Of a DNA stretch of 64,000 nucleotides, positions 35,861 to 46,475 are shown one piece after another. The first letter of the stretch is position 1. Every line of letters starts with the position of its first letter. Made by a program: the position numbers and the translations under genes. Origin of the DNA: Jiangella sp. DSM 45060 (lineage in GTDB: Bacteria > Actinomycetota > Actinomycetes > Jiangellales > Jiangellaceae); NCBI RefSeq assembly GCF_900105175.1, contig NZ_LT629771.1, positions 5,288,501 through 5,352,500 of the forward strand, written 5' to 3'. The notes below the pieces were generated by a model, which made no database searches, was not told the origin of the DNA, and saw only the letters and a list, made by a program, of their open reading frames with translations.

Positions 35861-36997
35861 TCAGCCCAGTGCCTGGCCGAGGTCGGCGAGGAGGTCCTCG
35901 ACGGTCTCGATGCCGACGGAGAGCCGGACGAGGTCGCCGGGCACCTCGAGCGCGCTGCCGGCGGCGCTGGCGTGCGTCATGCGGCCGGGGTGCTCGATCA
36001 GCGACTCGATGCCGCCCAGCGACTCGCCCAGCGTGAACAGCCGGGTGCTGTCGCAGACGTCGACGGCGGCCTGCTCGCCGTCGGCCATGCGGAACGACAC
36101 CATGCCGCCGAACCGGCTCATCTGCTTGACGGCGACGTCGTGGCCGGGGTGCCCGGGCAGCCCCGGGTACAGCACCTGCGAGACCCGCGGGTGCCGTTCG
36201 AGCAGCTGGACGACGCGCTCGGCGTTGTCGCAGTGGCGGTCCATGCGGACGGCGAGCGTCTTCAGCCCGCGCAGCACCAGCCACGCGTCGAACGGGCCGG
36301 CGACGGCGCCCATGGCGTTCTGGTGGTACGCCAGCTCGTCGCCGAGCGCGGCGTCGGAGACCACGAGCACGCCGCCGACGACGTCGGAGTGGCCGCCGCA
36401 GTACTTGGTGGTCGAGTGCACGACGACGTCGGCGCCGAGCGCCAGCGGCTGCTGCAGGTACGGCGTCGCGAACGTGTTGTCGACGACCAGCAGCACGCCG
36501 GCGTCGCGGGCGACGGCGGCGAGTGCGGTGATGTCGGCGACGCTGAGCAGCGGGTTGGTCGGGGTCTCGACCCAGATCAGCTTCGTCTCGGGACGGACCG
36601 CCGCCCGGACCGCCGCGACGTCGGTGACCGGCGCCGCCGTCCAGCTGACGCCCCACCGCTCGGCGACCTTGCTGACCAGCCGGAACGTGCCGCCGTAGGC
36701 GTCGTCGGGGATGACGACGTGGTCGCCGGGCTTCAGCACGGTGCGCAGCAGGGTGTCCTCGGCGGCCATGCCGCTGGCGAACGCGAGACCCCGGACCCCG
36801 CCCTCGAGCGCGGCGATGCACTCTTCGAGCGCGGTGCGCGTGGGGTTGGCGGTGCGGCTGTACTCGTACCCCTCGCGCAGCCCGCCGACGCCGTCCTGGG
36901 CGTAGGTGCTGGTGGCGTAGATGGGGGTGATGACCGCACCGGTGCGGGGGTCGGGATCCTGCCCCGCGTGGATGGCTCGCGTCTCGAATCCGTGCAC
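35861..36997 (-). CDS. metB: Cystathionine gamma-synthase (Cys/Met metabolism PLP enzyme)
   Basis: 378-residue fold-type I PLP enzyme. The cofactor lysine is Lys198 in VVHSTTKYCGGHSD, with YEYSRTANPTRTALEE and LAFASGMAAEDTLL near the active site, VETPTNPLL, and the C-terminal HPGRMTHASA region. It makes cystathionine from O-acyl-homoserine and cysteine; cystathionine gamma-lyases of actinobacteria are similar, so direction is not proven. A cystathionine beta-synthase gene lies 8 kb away, and both occur in one conserved block (Rv1077/Rv1079), which suggests reverse transsulfuration is possible. Confidence 0.92.
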   Translation of the reverse strand: MHGFETRAIHAGQDPDPRTGAVITPIYATSTYAQDGVGGLREGYEYSRTANPTRTALEECIAALEGGVRGLAFASGMAAEDTLLRTVLKPGDHVVIPDDAYGGTFRLVSKVAERWGVSWTAAPVTDVAAVRAAVRPETKLIWVETPTNPLLSVADITALAAVARDAGVLLVVDNTFATPYLQQPLALGADVVVHSTTKYCGGHSDVVGGVLVVSDAALGDELAYHQNAMGAVAGPFDAWLVLRGLKTLAVRMDRHCDNAERVVQLLERHPRVSQVLYPGLPGHPGHDVAVKQMSRFGGMVSFRMADGEQAAVDVCDSTRLFTLGESLGGIESLIEHPGRMTHASAAGSALEVPGDLVRLSVGIETVEDLLADLGQALG

Positions 36998-37008
36998 GAC
37001 ATGCGACT

Positions 37009-37617
37009 CTACGTCGCCGCGGGGGCGGCGGCGACGCGAACCGGCTCACGGACCTGGAACCTCGGCAGCAGCAGGTGCACCAGCGGGCCGATCGCGAGCG
37101 CATAGACCACGGTCCCGGCCCCGACGGTGCCGCCGAGCAGCCAGCCAGTGGCGAGCACCGTCACCTCGATCGAGGTCCGGACCACTCGCACGGATCGGCC
37201 GGTGCGCTGGACCAGCCCGGTCATCAGGCCGTCGCGCGGGCCGGGCCCGAGCCGGGCGCCGATGTAGGCCGCGGTGGCGACGGCGTTCAGCACCACGCCC
37301 GAGACCAGGAACGCGATCTGCACGGCCAGCGGATCGGGCGACGGCAGCAGCCAGATGGACGCGTCGGCGGCCAGCCCGACCAGCAGGGCGTTGGCGATGG
37401 TGCCGACGCCGGGCCGCTGCCGCAGCGGGATCCACAGCAGCAGCACGACGACGCCGACCAGGATGACGATGGTGCCGATGCTGAGGCCGGTGCGTTCGGC
37501 GATGCCCTGGTGCAGCACGTCCCACGGGTCGAGGCCGAGGCCGGCCTCGACGAGCAGGGCCATGCTGAAGCCGTAGAGCAGCAGGCCGGCGAAGAGCTGG
37601 ATCAGGCGACGCGTCAT
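37009..37617 (-). CDS. YczE/YyaS/YitT-family membrane protein
   Basis: 202-residue protein with five to six transmembrane helices, starting RRLIQLFAGLLLYGFSMALL and including GLGLDPWDVLHQGIAERTGL, ARLGPGPRDGLMTGLVQRTG and a C-terminal ALAIGPLVHLLLPRF. The family is of unknown transport function. It is divergent from a MocR-type regulator, a pairing known as YczR-YczE, so its transcription is probably controlled by that protein. Starts at 37617 or 37629 are both plausible; the latter adds four residues. Confidence 0.88.
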   Translation of the reverse strand: MTRRLIQLFAGLLLYGFSMALLVEAGLGLDPWDVLHQGIAERTGLSIGTIVILVGVVVLLLWIPLRQRPGVGTIANALLVGLAADASIWLLPSPDPLAVQIAFLVSGVVLNAVATAAYIGARLGPGPRDGLMTGLVQRTGRSVRVVRTSIEVTVLATGWLLGGTVGAGTVVYALAIGPLVHLLLPRFQVREPVRVAAAPAAT

Positions 37618-37640
37618 CACGGGACCCATACTCACCGACA

Positions 37641-37681
37641 AGTGGCCTGTTCTTCCATAGCCAATCGTGCCAGAGTGGACT
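37641..37681. promoter_or_regulatory. Candidate MocR operator between the divergent YczE and MocR genes
   Basis: AGTGGCCT (37641-37648) and AGTGGACT (37674-37681) are direct repeats 33 bases apart, about three helical turns. Between them is CCATAGCCAAT. MocR regulators bind direct repeats of this spacing class upstream of divergent targets. The regulator starts two bases after the second repeat with no ribosome site, which fits a leaderless, autoregulated message. Confidence 0.45.
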
Positions 37682-37682
37682 T

Positions 37683-39137
37683 GTGCGCACTGTCACAGGA
37701 CCGCAACTGGCGACGATGATCGGCGACCGGCCCGAGGCCGGGGGTCCGGCCTACGCCCGCGTCGCGGCGGCGATCCGGCGGCTCGTCCTCGACGGCCGGT
37801 TGCCGCTGGAGACGCGGCTGCCCGGCGAGCGCGGACTGGCCGCGGCGCTGGGCGTCAGCCGGACGACGGTCACCGCCGCCTACGACGAGCTGCGCGACGG
37901 CGGCTACGCCGTCAGCCGGCAGGGTTCGGGCACGCGGACCGCGCTGCCGCCGTCCCGGGGCGGGACACGTGGGGACACCCGTGGCGCCCCGGCGTGGACG
38001 CCGTGGGCCGCCGACGGCTCGGACCTGCTCGACCTCGCGCACGCCGCGCCGGAGGCGCCGGCCGAGGTGCGCCGCGCCTACGACGCCGCGCTGGAGCAGC
38101 TGCCGCGGCACCTGCCCGGCTCCGGGTACCACCTGTTCGGGCTGCCGGAGCTGCGCGCGGCCGTCGCCTACCGTCTGACGGCGCGCGGCCTGCCCACGCT
38201 GCCCGCCCAGGTGCTCGTGACGGCCGGCGCACAGCACGCGTTCACGCTGGTGCTGCAGCTGGCCACCGGCGTCGGCGACCGCGTGCTGGTGGAGCAGCCG
38301 ACGTACCCGAACGCGCTGGACGCCATCGGGCGGCACGGCGCCACCGCGGTGCCCGTCCCGCTGGCCGGCGACGGCTGGGACCTCGGTGCCGTCGCGGCCG
38401 CGGTCCGGCAGACCGCGCCCCGGCTCGCCTACCTCATGCCCGACTTCCACAACCCGACCGGGCTGCTGGCCACCGACGCCGAGCGGCGCGAGCTGGGCGC
38501 CGTCCTCACCCGCAGCCGTACGCTCACCGTCGTCGACGAGACGCTGGTCGAGCTGGCGCTGGACGGGCCGGTGCCGCCTCCGTTGGCCACGTACCTGCCC
38601 GACGACCTCACCGTCACCGTCGGCAGCGCGAGCAAGACGCTGTGGGGCGGGCTGCGGGTGGGGTGGGCGCGCGCGAGCACCGTGCTGATCCGCCGGCTGG
38701 CCGCCGTCCGCGCCAGCGTCGACATGGGCTCGGCGGTGGTCGAGCAGCTGGCCGTCGCGGAACTGCTCGGCGGTCTCGACGCGGCCCTGCCGGCGCGCCG
38801 GGCGGAGCTGCGCACCCGCCGCGACGCGCTGCTGGACGCGCTGGCGCGGCGGCTGCCGGCGTGGCGGACGCGGGTGCCGGCGGGTGGGCTCGTGCTGTGG
38901 TGCGACCTCGGCGCGCCGGTGTCCACCCGGCTCGTCGGCGCGGCGGAGCGGCACGGCATCAGGCTCGCGGCCGGCCCCCGCTTCGGCGTCGACGGCGCGT
39001 TCGAGCGGTGGCTGCGGCTGCCCTACACCCACCCCGCGGACGTCATCGAGCCCGCCGTCGAGGCGCTGGAGCAGGCGTTCCGGGCGGTGACGGCCGACGG
39101 CGGGGCCACCACGGACCCCGTCGACGCCGTCGCCTGA
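37683..39137 (+). CDS. MocR-family PLP-dependent transcriptional regulator (YczR-like)
   Basis: 484 residues. The N-terminal GntR winged helix ([40 protein letters not shown]) is followed by a linker to about 120. A fold-type I aminotransferase-like domain then runs from about 130 with the PLP lysine in [17 protein letters not shown], and PDFHNPTG and VDETL nearby. MocR proteins bind PLP or PLP-amino acid adducts to control transcription. It lies back to back with a YczE-type membrane protein gene, its likely target. A GTG start without a ribosome site suggests a leaderless mRNA. Confidence 0.9.
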   Translation: MRTVTGPQLATMIGDRPEAGGPAYARVAAAIRRLVLDGRLPLETRLPGERGLAAALGVSRTTVTAAYDELRDGGYAVSRQGSGTRTALPPSRGGTRGDTRGAPAWTPWAADGSDLLDLAHAAPEAPAEVRRAYDAALEQLPRHLPGSGYHLFGLPELRAAVAYRLTARGLPTLPAQVLVTAGAQHAFTLVLQLATGVGDRVLVEQPTYPNALDAIGRHGATAVPVPLAGDGWDLGAVAAAVRQTAPRLAYLMPDFHNPTGLLATDAERRELGAVLTRSRTLTVVDETLVELALDGPVPPPLATYLPDDLTVTVGSASKTLWGGLRVGWARASTVLIRRLAAVRASVDMGSAVVEQLAVAELLGGLDAALPARRAELRTRRDALLDALARRLPAWRTRVPAGGLVLWCDLGAPVSTRLVGAAERHGIRLAAGPRFGVDGAFERWLRLPYTHPADVIEPAVEALEQAFRAVTADGGATTDPVDAVA

Positions 39138-39195
39138 GCCGCGCCGGGAACGTCGCGGCCGTCCCCGTTGTTCTCCTGAACGGAGGTGTCTGCGA

Positions 39196-39864
39196 ATGTC
39201 GCTGTTCGATCGCTTGGTGAAGACGAGGAAGGTCGGCCCCGAGGAGGCCCTGCCCGGCCGCGACGCCCGTCCGTTCGGGCTGGCCGGCACGCACACCGTC
39301 CTCGGCACCCCGATCGAGGCCGAGCCGCCGGCCGGGTACCAGGAGGCCGTCTTCGGCATGGGCTGTTTCTGGGGGGCCGAGCGCATCTTCTGGCGCCTGC
39401 CCGGCGTGTGGACCACCGCCGTCGGTTACGCCGGCGGGTACACCCCGAACCCCACCTACGAAGAGACGTGCACCGGCCGCACCGGCCACGCCGAGGTCGT
39501 CCGCGTCGTCTTCGACCCCGCCGTCATCAGCTTCACCACGCTGCTCAAGGCGTTCTGGGAGGAGCACGACCCCACCCAGGGCATGCGGCAGGGCAACGAC
39601 ATCGGGTCGCAGTACCGCTCGGCCGTCTACACGACGTCGCCGTCGCAGCTCGATACCGCCCTCGCCTCGCGCGACGCGTACGCGGCCAAGCTGCGCGCCG
39701 CCGGCCACGGCGACATCACCACGGAGGTCGAGCCGCTCGGCACCTTCTACTACGCCGAGGACTACCACCAGCAGTACCTGAGCGACGCGAAGAACCCGAA
39801 CGGCTACTGCGGCCTCGCCGGCACCGGCGTCTCCTGCCCCATCGGCACCGGCACGTCGCTCTGA
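39196..39864 (+). CDS. msrA: Peptide-methionine (S)-S-oxide reductase
   Basis: 222 residues. The catalytic Cys57 is in [14 protein letters not shown]. The family motifs [41 protein letters not shown] and [12 protein letters not shown] are intact. C-terminal Cys residues in [14 protein letters not shown] are the resolving cysteines recycled by thioredoxin. It repairs oxidised methionine. It has a strong GGAGGTGTC ribosome site. The 40-residue N-terminal extension is typical of the longer actinobacterial form. Confidence 0.95.
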   Translation: MSLFDRLVKTRKVGPEEALPGRDARPFGLAGTHTVLGTPIEAEPPAGYQEAVFGMGCFWGAERIFWRLPGVWTTAVGYAGGYTPNPTYEETCTGRTGHAEVVRVVFDPAVISFTTLLKAFWEEHDPTQGMRQGNDIGSQYRSAVYTTSPSQLDTALASRDAYAAKLRAAGHGDITTEVEPLGTFYYAEDYHQQYLSDAKNPNGYCGLAGTGVSCPIGTGTSL

Positions 39865-39944
39865 GGCCGGCTCGCGATCACGTCAGCCGCCCCTGGTGAA
39901 CGGGAGGGTCTCGCCGCGAGCGGCCGGTTCCGCTCGGTCCAGCG

Positions 39945-40769
39945 TCAGGGGAACGGCCAGCTGTTCGCCACGCAGCCGTCCAGGCCGTAGGTCTGCTGCA
40001 GCATGACCGGCGCGACCTCACCCGGCCCCGGGCAGTCGACGTGGCCGTGGCCGAGGGCGTGGCCGACCTCGTGGTTGACGACGTACTGGCGGTAGCCGTC
40101 GACGTCGCCGTTGTAGTGCGGGACGGCGACGGCCCAGCGCAGGCCGTTCAGCACGACGTTGTCGCCGTTGCGGCAGGACACCTCGCCGCGGGTGCGCAGC
40201 GGCGCGCACAGCTGGTCGGTGGTACCGGGGCTCGCGACCAGGATGCGCAGGTCGCCGTCCGCCGGCACGCGCTGGAACGAGTGGTGGCCGTCGGCGATCC
40301 AGCTGCGTGGGTCGGCCAGCGTGGCGTCGACGACCGCGGCCACCTCGATCGGGTCGAACGGCAGCCCGGTCTCGACCTCGACGGTGTACGTGAGCAGGGT
40401 GCTGCCGGCGCCGGCCCGGCCGCTCTCGCCCGGCGTGACGACGAAGGTGCCGGGCCCGGTGGCGGGGACCTCCGGGGTGGACGGCGTCGGCGTCGCGGTG
40501 GGTGGTAGTGGCGGCCGCTCGGCCGCCATGACGACGACCATCTTGGGCGCGTGCCGCTCGGGTGGCGGCGTGGCCGCGTTGCCCGCCATCGGCTCGCCGT
40601 CGGGCATCAGCATCCAGCCGGCGAAGCCCAGCGCGGCCAGCCCGAGAGCGAACCCGGCGACGCGGCGACCCCGGCGGCCGCGGCGACGCGGCGGCGGTGA
40701 GTCGGGTGCCCGGCGACGCCCCCGGCCGCGATGACCGGCGCGACGCACTCGGGAGGCCATGCGGATCAT
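39945..40769 (-). CDS. DUF3152 secreted/membrane-anchored metzincin-like protein
   Basis: 274 residues. The basic N-terminus (about 35 residues rich in Arg) precedes one membrane helix (GFALGLAALGFAGWMLMPDG). A Pro/Thr linker follows, then the catalytic-like domain: TYTVEVETGLPFDPIEVAAV, SFQRVPADGDLRILVASPGT, NGLRWAVAVPHYNGDVDGYR, and HEVGHALGHGH (233-243), the HExxHxxGxxH zinc motif of metzincins, with PVM as a possible Met-turn. It is probably an extracellular protease tethered to the membrane; activity has not been shown for the family as far as I know. The start could be 40760. Confidence 0.88.
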   Translation of the reverse strand: MIRMASRVRRAGHRGRGRRRAPDSPPPRRRGRRGRRVAGFALGLAALGFAGWMLMPDGEPMAGNAATPPPERHAPKMVVVMAAERPPLPPTATPTPSTPEVPATGPGTFVVTPGESGRAGAGSTLLTYTVEVETGLPFDPIEVAAVVDATLADPRSWIADGHHSFQRVPADGDLRILVASPGTTDQLCAPLRTRGEVSCRNGDNVVLNGLRWAVAVPHYNGDVDGYRQYVVNHEVGHALGHGHVDCPGPGEVAPVMLQQTYGLDGCVANSWPFP

Positions 40770-40824
40770 GTTCTCACACGGTTCTCGGACCGATCTCAGA
40801 GCCGCCGGGCCGATCCCGGCCGGA

Positions 40825-41568
40825 TCACGGCGGGCAGTTGACGCCGGCGGTCTCCTCGACGTCGAACGACGCGCCGGTCACGGCCCGGCCTGCCTCGTCG
40901 TACCCACGCACGACGTACGGCAACGGCCCCTCGCACGGGCCGCGCAACCGTGTGTGGTCCAGCGGGTCGAACCAGAGCCCGTCCCACAGCACAGCCTCCT
41001 GCTCCGGCCGGTCGCCGTACTGGACGGTCACCCGCGTCACCGGGTCGGCAAACCTGCCGGCGCCCAGGCCTTCGTCGGTCATCAACGACGCCCCCTCGGT
41101 CTCGACGTCGGCGAGCTGCAGTTGCGGGACCCCGTCGCCGCCGGCCGGGAGGGCGCACTCGACCAGGCGCTCGCCGCCGGACTCGGACACCACCCACACG
41201 GGCGACGCAGGCTCGGTGAGCCGGATCCCGCGCACCGCGTCCCAGTCGTCGACGAAGGCGGGGTCCCCCGGGCCGGGATAGCAGGCGTCAACCGCGGCAG
41301 CCACCTCGTCCGCGGTCAGCTCGCGCCACGCCGGCGCCGGCACGACGCCGCCTTGGGCGACGGCGAGGCCGGGCCCGTCGTCGTCGCCGCGGCCGACAAC
41401 GCCGGCCGGCACCGCGACGGCGGCTACGGCTCCGGCGGCCACCGCGCTCCGAACGGTGGTACGGCGACGGCGGGCCCGGCGCAGCGCGGTGGCGGCCAGC
41501 CCGGGCACCGGCAGGGCGTCGTCGGCGACGTCCTCGAGGGCGGATCGCAGGGTCGTCTCGATGCTCAT
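40825..41568 (-). CDS. Membrane protein encoded with the SigE-family sigma factor (possible anti-sigma partner)
   Basis: 247 residues. It begins SIETTLRSALEDVADDALPV, has an Arg-rich turn (RRARRRRT) and one membrane helix (VRSAVAAGAVAAVAVPAGVV), then a 190-residue extracytoplasmic domain with conserved-looking Cys (DACYPG, VECALP, RGPCEG, VNCPP), perhaps two disulfides. It lacks the HxxxCxxC motif of zinc anti-sigma factors. The ATG overlaps the sigma stop by four bases, so a regulatory role is likely by position. I do not recognise the outer domain. Confidence 0.8.
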   Translation of the reverse strand: MSIETTLRSALEDVADDALPVPGLAATALRRARRRRTTVRSAVAAGAVAAVAVPAGVVGRGDDDGPGLAVAQGGVVPAPAWRELTADEVAAAVDACYPGPGDPAFVDDWDAVRGIRLTEPASPVWVVSESGGERLVECALPAGGDGVPQLQLADVETEGASLMTDEGLGAGRFADPVTRVTVQYGDRPEQEAVLWDGLWFDPLDHTRLRGPCEGPLPYVVRGYDEAGRAVTGASFDVEETAGVNCPP

Positions 41569-42083
41569 CGGTGCAACTCCTCCACGTCGTCGGTGCGTTC
41601 GTCGAGCTCCGGCACGAGGGTGCGCAACCGAGCCAGCGCCCGGTGCGCCTGACTGCGCACCGTCCCGACCGAGCACCCCAGGATCGCCGCGATCTCGGCC
41701 TCGGGCAGGTCCTCGAAGTACCGCAGCACCAGCACCGCCCGCTGCCGTGGCCCGAGCAGCCGCAGCGCGGAGCGCAGGTCCAGGCGCCGGACGGCGTCGA
41801 CGGAGCGGTCGGCGGCCGGCCGGTCCGGCACCTCCGGTCCGAGCACCTCGGACCGGGAGGAGCGACGACGCCACCAGCGGGCATGGTCGTGGTAGATGAT
41901 GCGCCGGACGTACGCCTCCGGCTCGTCGGCCTTCCGCCAGTGCGCCGCCAACTTGGCCAGCGCGCCCTGGACCAGGTCCTCGGCCCGGTGCCGGTCACCG
42001 GTCAGGACGACGGCGGTCCGCAGCAGCGCCATCGACCGGGCCGCCACGAACTCGGTGAACTCGCGTTCCGCCGTTGCGTCCAC
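41565..42083 (-). CDS. SigE-family ECF RNA polymerase sigma factor (TIGR02983 type)
   Basis: 172 residues. Region 2: FVAARSMALLRTAVVLTGDR followed by HRAEDLVQGALAKLAAHWRK. Region 4: LRLLGPRQRAVLVLRYFEDL with the helix-turn-helix EAEIAAILGCSVGTVRSQAH. The phrase YVRRIIYHDHARWWRRR is typical of the actinobacterial SigE-family group (not Mycobacterium SigE itself). GTG start with GAGGAG in front. The stop overlaps the membrane partner gene. The targets are unknown; the serine protease gene upstream is on the same strand but separated by a terminator. Confidence 0.9.
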   Translation of the reverse strand: MDATAEREFTEFVAARSMALLRTAVVLTGDRHRAEDLVQGALAKLAAHWRKADEPEAYVRRIIYHDHARWWRRRSSRSEVLGPEVPDRPAADRSVDAVRRLDLRSALRLLGPRQRAVLVLRYFEDLPEAEIAAILGCSVGTVRSQAHRALARLRTLVPELDERTDDVEELHR

Positions 42084-42156
42084 ATCCGCTCCTCGCCGTT
42101 GCCTCTCCCTTCATGACGACGTGGCCACCGCTTCACTATGCATGCCGGCAGATGAC

Positions 42157-42194
42157 GACGGCGGCGCCGCCCGCGAGTGGGCGGCGCCGCCGTC
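42157..42194 (-). terminator. Hairpin terminator after the serine protease gene
   Basis: GACGGCGGCGCCGCCC and GGGCGGCGCCGCCGTC are perfect 16-base arms around GCGAGT. It lies 16 bases downstream of the protease stop and before the sigma-factor gene on the same strand, so the two are separate units. Confidence 0.85.
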
Positions 42195-42209
42195 GATCGG
42201 TGCTGCGAC

Positions 42210-43604
42210 TCAGCTGTGCGCCACCAGCCGCCGCCGGGCGGCGAAGGCCGCGGCCGCGCCGCCGGCCAGCAGCAGCGCCAGCGCGAGGCCGGTCCCGGAG
42301 CCGGCGCCGGTGTCCGGCAGCTCCTCGCCGTCGCCCGGGTCGTCGGTCGGGGTGACGGTCGGCTCCTGGGTGGGGTCCTCGGTCGGGGTCGGCGTCGGCT
42401 CCTCGGTGGGCGTCGGGGTCGGCGTCGGCGCCGCACCCTCCACCGTCACCGTCACGACCGCCGGCGCGGAGTCGATCTTGCCGTCGTTGGCGACGACGTA
42501 GAACGTGTCCTCGCCCTCGAAGCCCGGCGCCGGGGTGTAGGTGAGCGTGCTCGGGTCGTCCTCGTAGCTCAGCTCGCCGAACTCCGGCGCGAAGACCTTG
42601 TACTCGAGCTCGTCGCCCTCGGGGTCGCTGCCGGCCAGCTCGATCGTCACCGGGGTGTCGATGGTCGTCTCGGCCGCGGTGGTCTCGACGACCGGCTCGG
42701 TGCGGGTCTCCGCGGTGTCGGCGATGGCGGACGCGACGGCGCTCACCTGCGTGTAGACGCCCGGGTAGTTCGGCCGGGCGCAGCCGTTGCCCCAGCTGAC
42801 GATGCCGACCTGGACGTGCTCGCCGTTCTCGTCCTCGCGGAACAGCGGGCCGCCGGAGTCGCCCTGGCAGCTGTCGATGCCGCCCTCGGCGAACCCGGCG
42901 CACAGCTCGATGCCGGGGGCGAAGCCCCAGCCCTCGTCGTCGGGGTAGGAGGCCAGGCACTCGTCGTCGGAGACGAACGGCACCTCGGCCTCGAGCAGGA
43001 ACTGCTGCTGCTCGCCGCCCTCGGCGTCGGCGCCCCAGCCGGCCACGGTGAACATGCCCTCGTCGTACTCGTCGGTGGTGGCGAGGCCCAGCGTCGGGAC
43101 GTCCTCGACCGGCTCCTCCAGCTGGATCAGCGCCCAGTCGGGTGACCCGCCGCCGATGCCCTCGGCGTTGGCCGACCACACGTACTCGCCGCCGACCTCG
43201 ATGATGTCCTCACTGGCGAGGTCGACCGAGCCGATCAGCGCGGTGATGTCGGTGTTCGGGCCGGTGCCGGGCGCGACGCAGTGCGCCGCCGTCAGCACCA
43301 GGTCCGGCGCGTACAGGGCGCCGCCGCAGAGCCCGCCGCCGATGTCGAGGCGGACCATCCACGGGTAGTCGCCCTCGGCGGCCGGGTCGCCGCCGACGAT
43401 GCGCGGCAGGACGTCCAGCGTCTCGAAGGCCTGGTCGAGCAGGGTGACCGCGGGCTCCGGCGTCTCCTCGGACGACGCGACCCCGGCCGTGCCGAGCAGG
43501 CCGGCGCCGGCCAGGGCGGTGGCCAGCAGGGCGCCCGCGACGCGGGCACGATGACGCAAGTGGTAACGCAAGGATTCACTCCGATTCGGCACGTGGATTC
43601 GCAT
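42210..43604 (-). CDS. Trypsin-like serine protease with LPDTG anchor
   Basis: 464 residues. Signal peptide ([20 protein letters not shown]), a short propeptide, then the S1 domain with IVGG (69-72) at the activation site, TAAHC (His108), PDWALIQL (Asp156) and SCQGDSGGP (Ser250). The Asp six residues before the Ser and Gly-Asn-Gly nearby predict trypsin-like Arg/Lys specificity. A cadherin/Big-like beta domain (about 300-375) ends at TVTVEG, followed by a PT/PTED stalk, LPDTG (429), a hydrophobic helix and ARRR. It is expected on the cell wall. The ribosome site is weak; start chosen for the signal peptide. Confidence 0.9.
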   Translation of the reverse strand: MRIHVPNRSESLRYHLRHRARVAGALLATALAGAGLLGTAGVASSEETPEPAVTLLDQAFETLDVLPRIVGGDPAAEGDYPWMVRLDIGGGLCGGALYAPDLVLTAAHCVAPGTGPNTDITALIGSVDLASEDIIEVGGEYVWSANAEGIGGGSPDWALIQLEEPVEDVPTLGLATTDEYDEGMFTVAGWGADAEGGEQQQFLLEAEVPFVSDDECLASYPDDEGWGFAPGIELCAGFAEGGIDSCQGDSGGPLFREDENGEHVQVGIVSWGNGCARPNYPGVYTQVSAVASAIADTAETRTEPVVETTAAETTIDTPVTIELAGSDPEGDELEYKVFAPEFGELSYEDDPSTLTYTPAPGFEGEDTFYVVANDGKIDSAPAVVTVTVEGAAPTPTPTPTEEPTPTPTEDPTQEPTVTPTDDPGDGEELPDTGAGSGTGLALALLLAGGAAAAFAARRRLVAHS

Positions 43605-43838
43605 TCGATGATCACTGTTCACCCGGAACGGCGCGGAAATTCGCCGGTCCCCGGAACGCGGGGAACGGTACCGGAAGCCGCGCCCGCCGCGGACCCGGCA
43701 ACACCCGTTCCGACCAGGAATTTCACGGCGCCAGACCGGCTCGCGGGGCATTGCCCCGATTCGTCCGCGACTGGTCTCGCGACACCCTGGCATCGCGCCA
43801 ATGGACACAAATCCGGCGATGGTCAATAAACTTCGGCC

Positions 43839-44300
43839 ATGCAGTCGATGTGGGACTGGTTCGGCGAACACGCCTGGGTGCTGGCATGGGTCGGCACCGC
43901 GCTCGTCCTCGGGACGATCGAACTCACGACGCTCGACTTCTTCTTCCTCATGCTGGCCATCGGCGCGGCCAGCGGCGCCGTCGCGGCCGGCCTGGGCGCG
44001 GAGTTCCTCGTCCAGCTGCTGGTCGCGGTCGCGGTCGCCGTGGCCCTGCTCGGCGTCGTCCGGCCGATCGCGAAGAAACGGCTGCTCAAGCCGACCCCGT
44101 CGTCGTTCGGCGCGGCCGCGCTGGTCGGCCAGAGCGGCGTCGTCATCGAGCGGGTCGACGCCCACAACGGGCTGATCAGGCTGGCCGGCGAGGTGTGGTC
44201 GGCGCGCAGCTACGACGGCCGGTCCGCGTTCGAGGCGGGCGCCACCGTCGGCGTCGTCGAGATCCGCGGCGCCACCGCTCTCGTGCTGGACGAGTCGTGA
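43839..44300 (+). CDS. NfeD-family membrane protein (short form)
   Basis: 153 residues. Three hydrophobic segments ([60 protein letters not shown]) are followed by a C-terminal OB-fold: [54 protein letters not shown]. Short NfeD proteins scaffold membrane microdomains with flotillin-like partners, but none is next to it. Its stop overlaps the SDR start by four bases. An alternative start is Met4. The 234 bases upstream are the divergent promoter region with the protease gene; an AT-richer CAATAAACTTC lies just before the ATG. Confidence 0.88.
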   Translation: MQSMWDWFGEHAWVLAWVGTALVLGTIELTTLDFFFLMLAIGAASGAVAAGLGAEFLVQLLVAVAVAVALLGVVRPIAKKRLLKPTPSSFGAAALVGQSGVVIERVDAHNGLIRLAGEVWSARSYDGRSAFEAGATVGVVEIRGATALVLDES

Positions 44301-45040
44301 CGCCGCTGCGCGGCAAGGCGACTCTGGTCACCGGCGGATCCCGCGGCATCGGACGGGCCATCGTCGAGCGGCTGGCCCGCGACGGCGCACAGGTCGTGTT
44401 CAGCTACCGCAGCAACGACGACGCGGCCGCCTCCGTCGTCGCGGCGGTGCGGGCCGGCGGCGGCGCCGCGCACGCCGTCCGGGCCGACCAAGGCGACCTC
44501 GACGCCGTGCGCGCCCTGCTCGACACCGCGACCGACCGTCTCGGCGGCCTGGACATCCTGGTCAACAACGCCGCCGCCAGCGAGCCGGCGCCCATCGACG
44601 ACGTCACCGATGCCGACTTCGACCGCGTCATGACGATCAACGCGAAGGCGCCGTTCTTCGCCATCCAGCACGCCGGCCGCACCATGCGCGACGACGGCCG
44701 CATCGTCAGCATCTCGACGCTGAACACGGTGATCCCGGGGCCCGGCGGGGCGCTCTACACCGCCAGCAAGGCCGCGCTGGAGCGGTTCACGGCCATCGCG
44801 GCGCGCGAGCTCGGCCCGCGGCGCATCACCGTCAACGCCATCTCGCCCGGCGCCATCGACACCGACCTGCTGCGCTCCACCAACCCGCCGGAGGCGCTCG
44901 CCGTCGCCGAGACGTACAGCGCGCTCGGCCGGCTCGGGCAGCCGGCCGACATCGCCGACGTCGTGGCGTTCCTCGCCGGGCCCGACTCCCGCTTCATCAC
45001 CGGGCAGAACCTGCGGGTGACCGGCGGCTACCTGATCTGA
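44297..45040 (+). CDS. Short-chain dehydrogenase/reductase (FabG-like)
   Basis: 247-residue classical SDR. The cofactor loop is [11 protein letters not shown] (11-21), NNAA is present in [10 protein letters not shown], the catalytic triad includes Ser in IVSISTL and Tyr/Lys in [11 protein letters not shown], and PG follows in ISPGAIDT. The C-terminus [15 protein letters not shown] is typical of 3-oxoacyl reductases. NADP is favoured by the Arg after the glycine loop (SYRSN). GTG start overlaps nfeD by four bases. It is convergent with cbs with only one base between stops. The substrate is unknown. Confidence 0.92.
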   Translation: MTPLRGKATLVTGGSRGIGRAIVERLARDGAQVVFSYRSNDDAAASVVAAVRAGGGAAHAVRADQGDLDAVRALLDTATDRLGGLDILVNNAAASEPAPIDDVTDADFDRVMTINAKAPFFAIQHAGRTMRDDGRIVSISTLNTVIPGPGGALYTASKAALERFTAIAARELGPRRITVNAISPGAIDTDLLRSTNPPEALAVAETYSALGRLGQPADIADVVAFLAGPDSRFITGQNLRVTGGYLI

Positions 45041-45041
45041 G

Positions 45042-45048
<7 letters not shown>
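45034..45048. terminator. Palindrome spanning the two convergent stop codons
   Basis: GATCTGA, G, TCAGATC: 7-base perfect arms around a single base, made of the last codons and both TGA stops of the SDR and cbs genes. There is no room for a normal terminator between these genes. The stem is short, so its role in ending transcription is uncertain. Confidence 0.4.
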
Positions 45049-46409
<1,361 letters not shown>

Positions 46410-46475
46410 GCTGCTGAGATTAGCCGAGGGCGTGGCTCGCCTCGGCCGAGCCGCCCGGTTCGCTAGAGTCGAACG

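Noticed and set aside
37632-39416. Minus-strand frame of 594 codons opposite the MocR gene
   Set aside because: The plus strand encodes a complete MocR regulator and the start of msrA; the antisense translation is low complexity.
42210-44165. Longer start for the serine protease at 44165
   Set aside because: It would run through the divergent promoter and the nfeD gene; the signal peptide begins right after ATG 43604.
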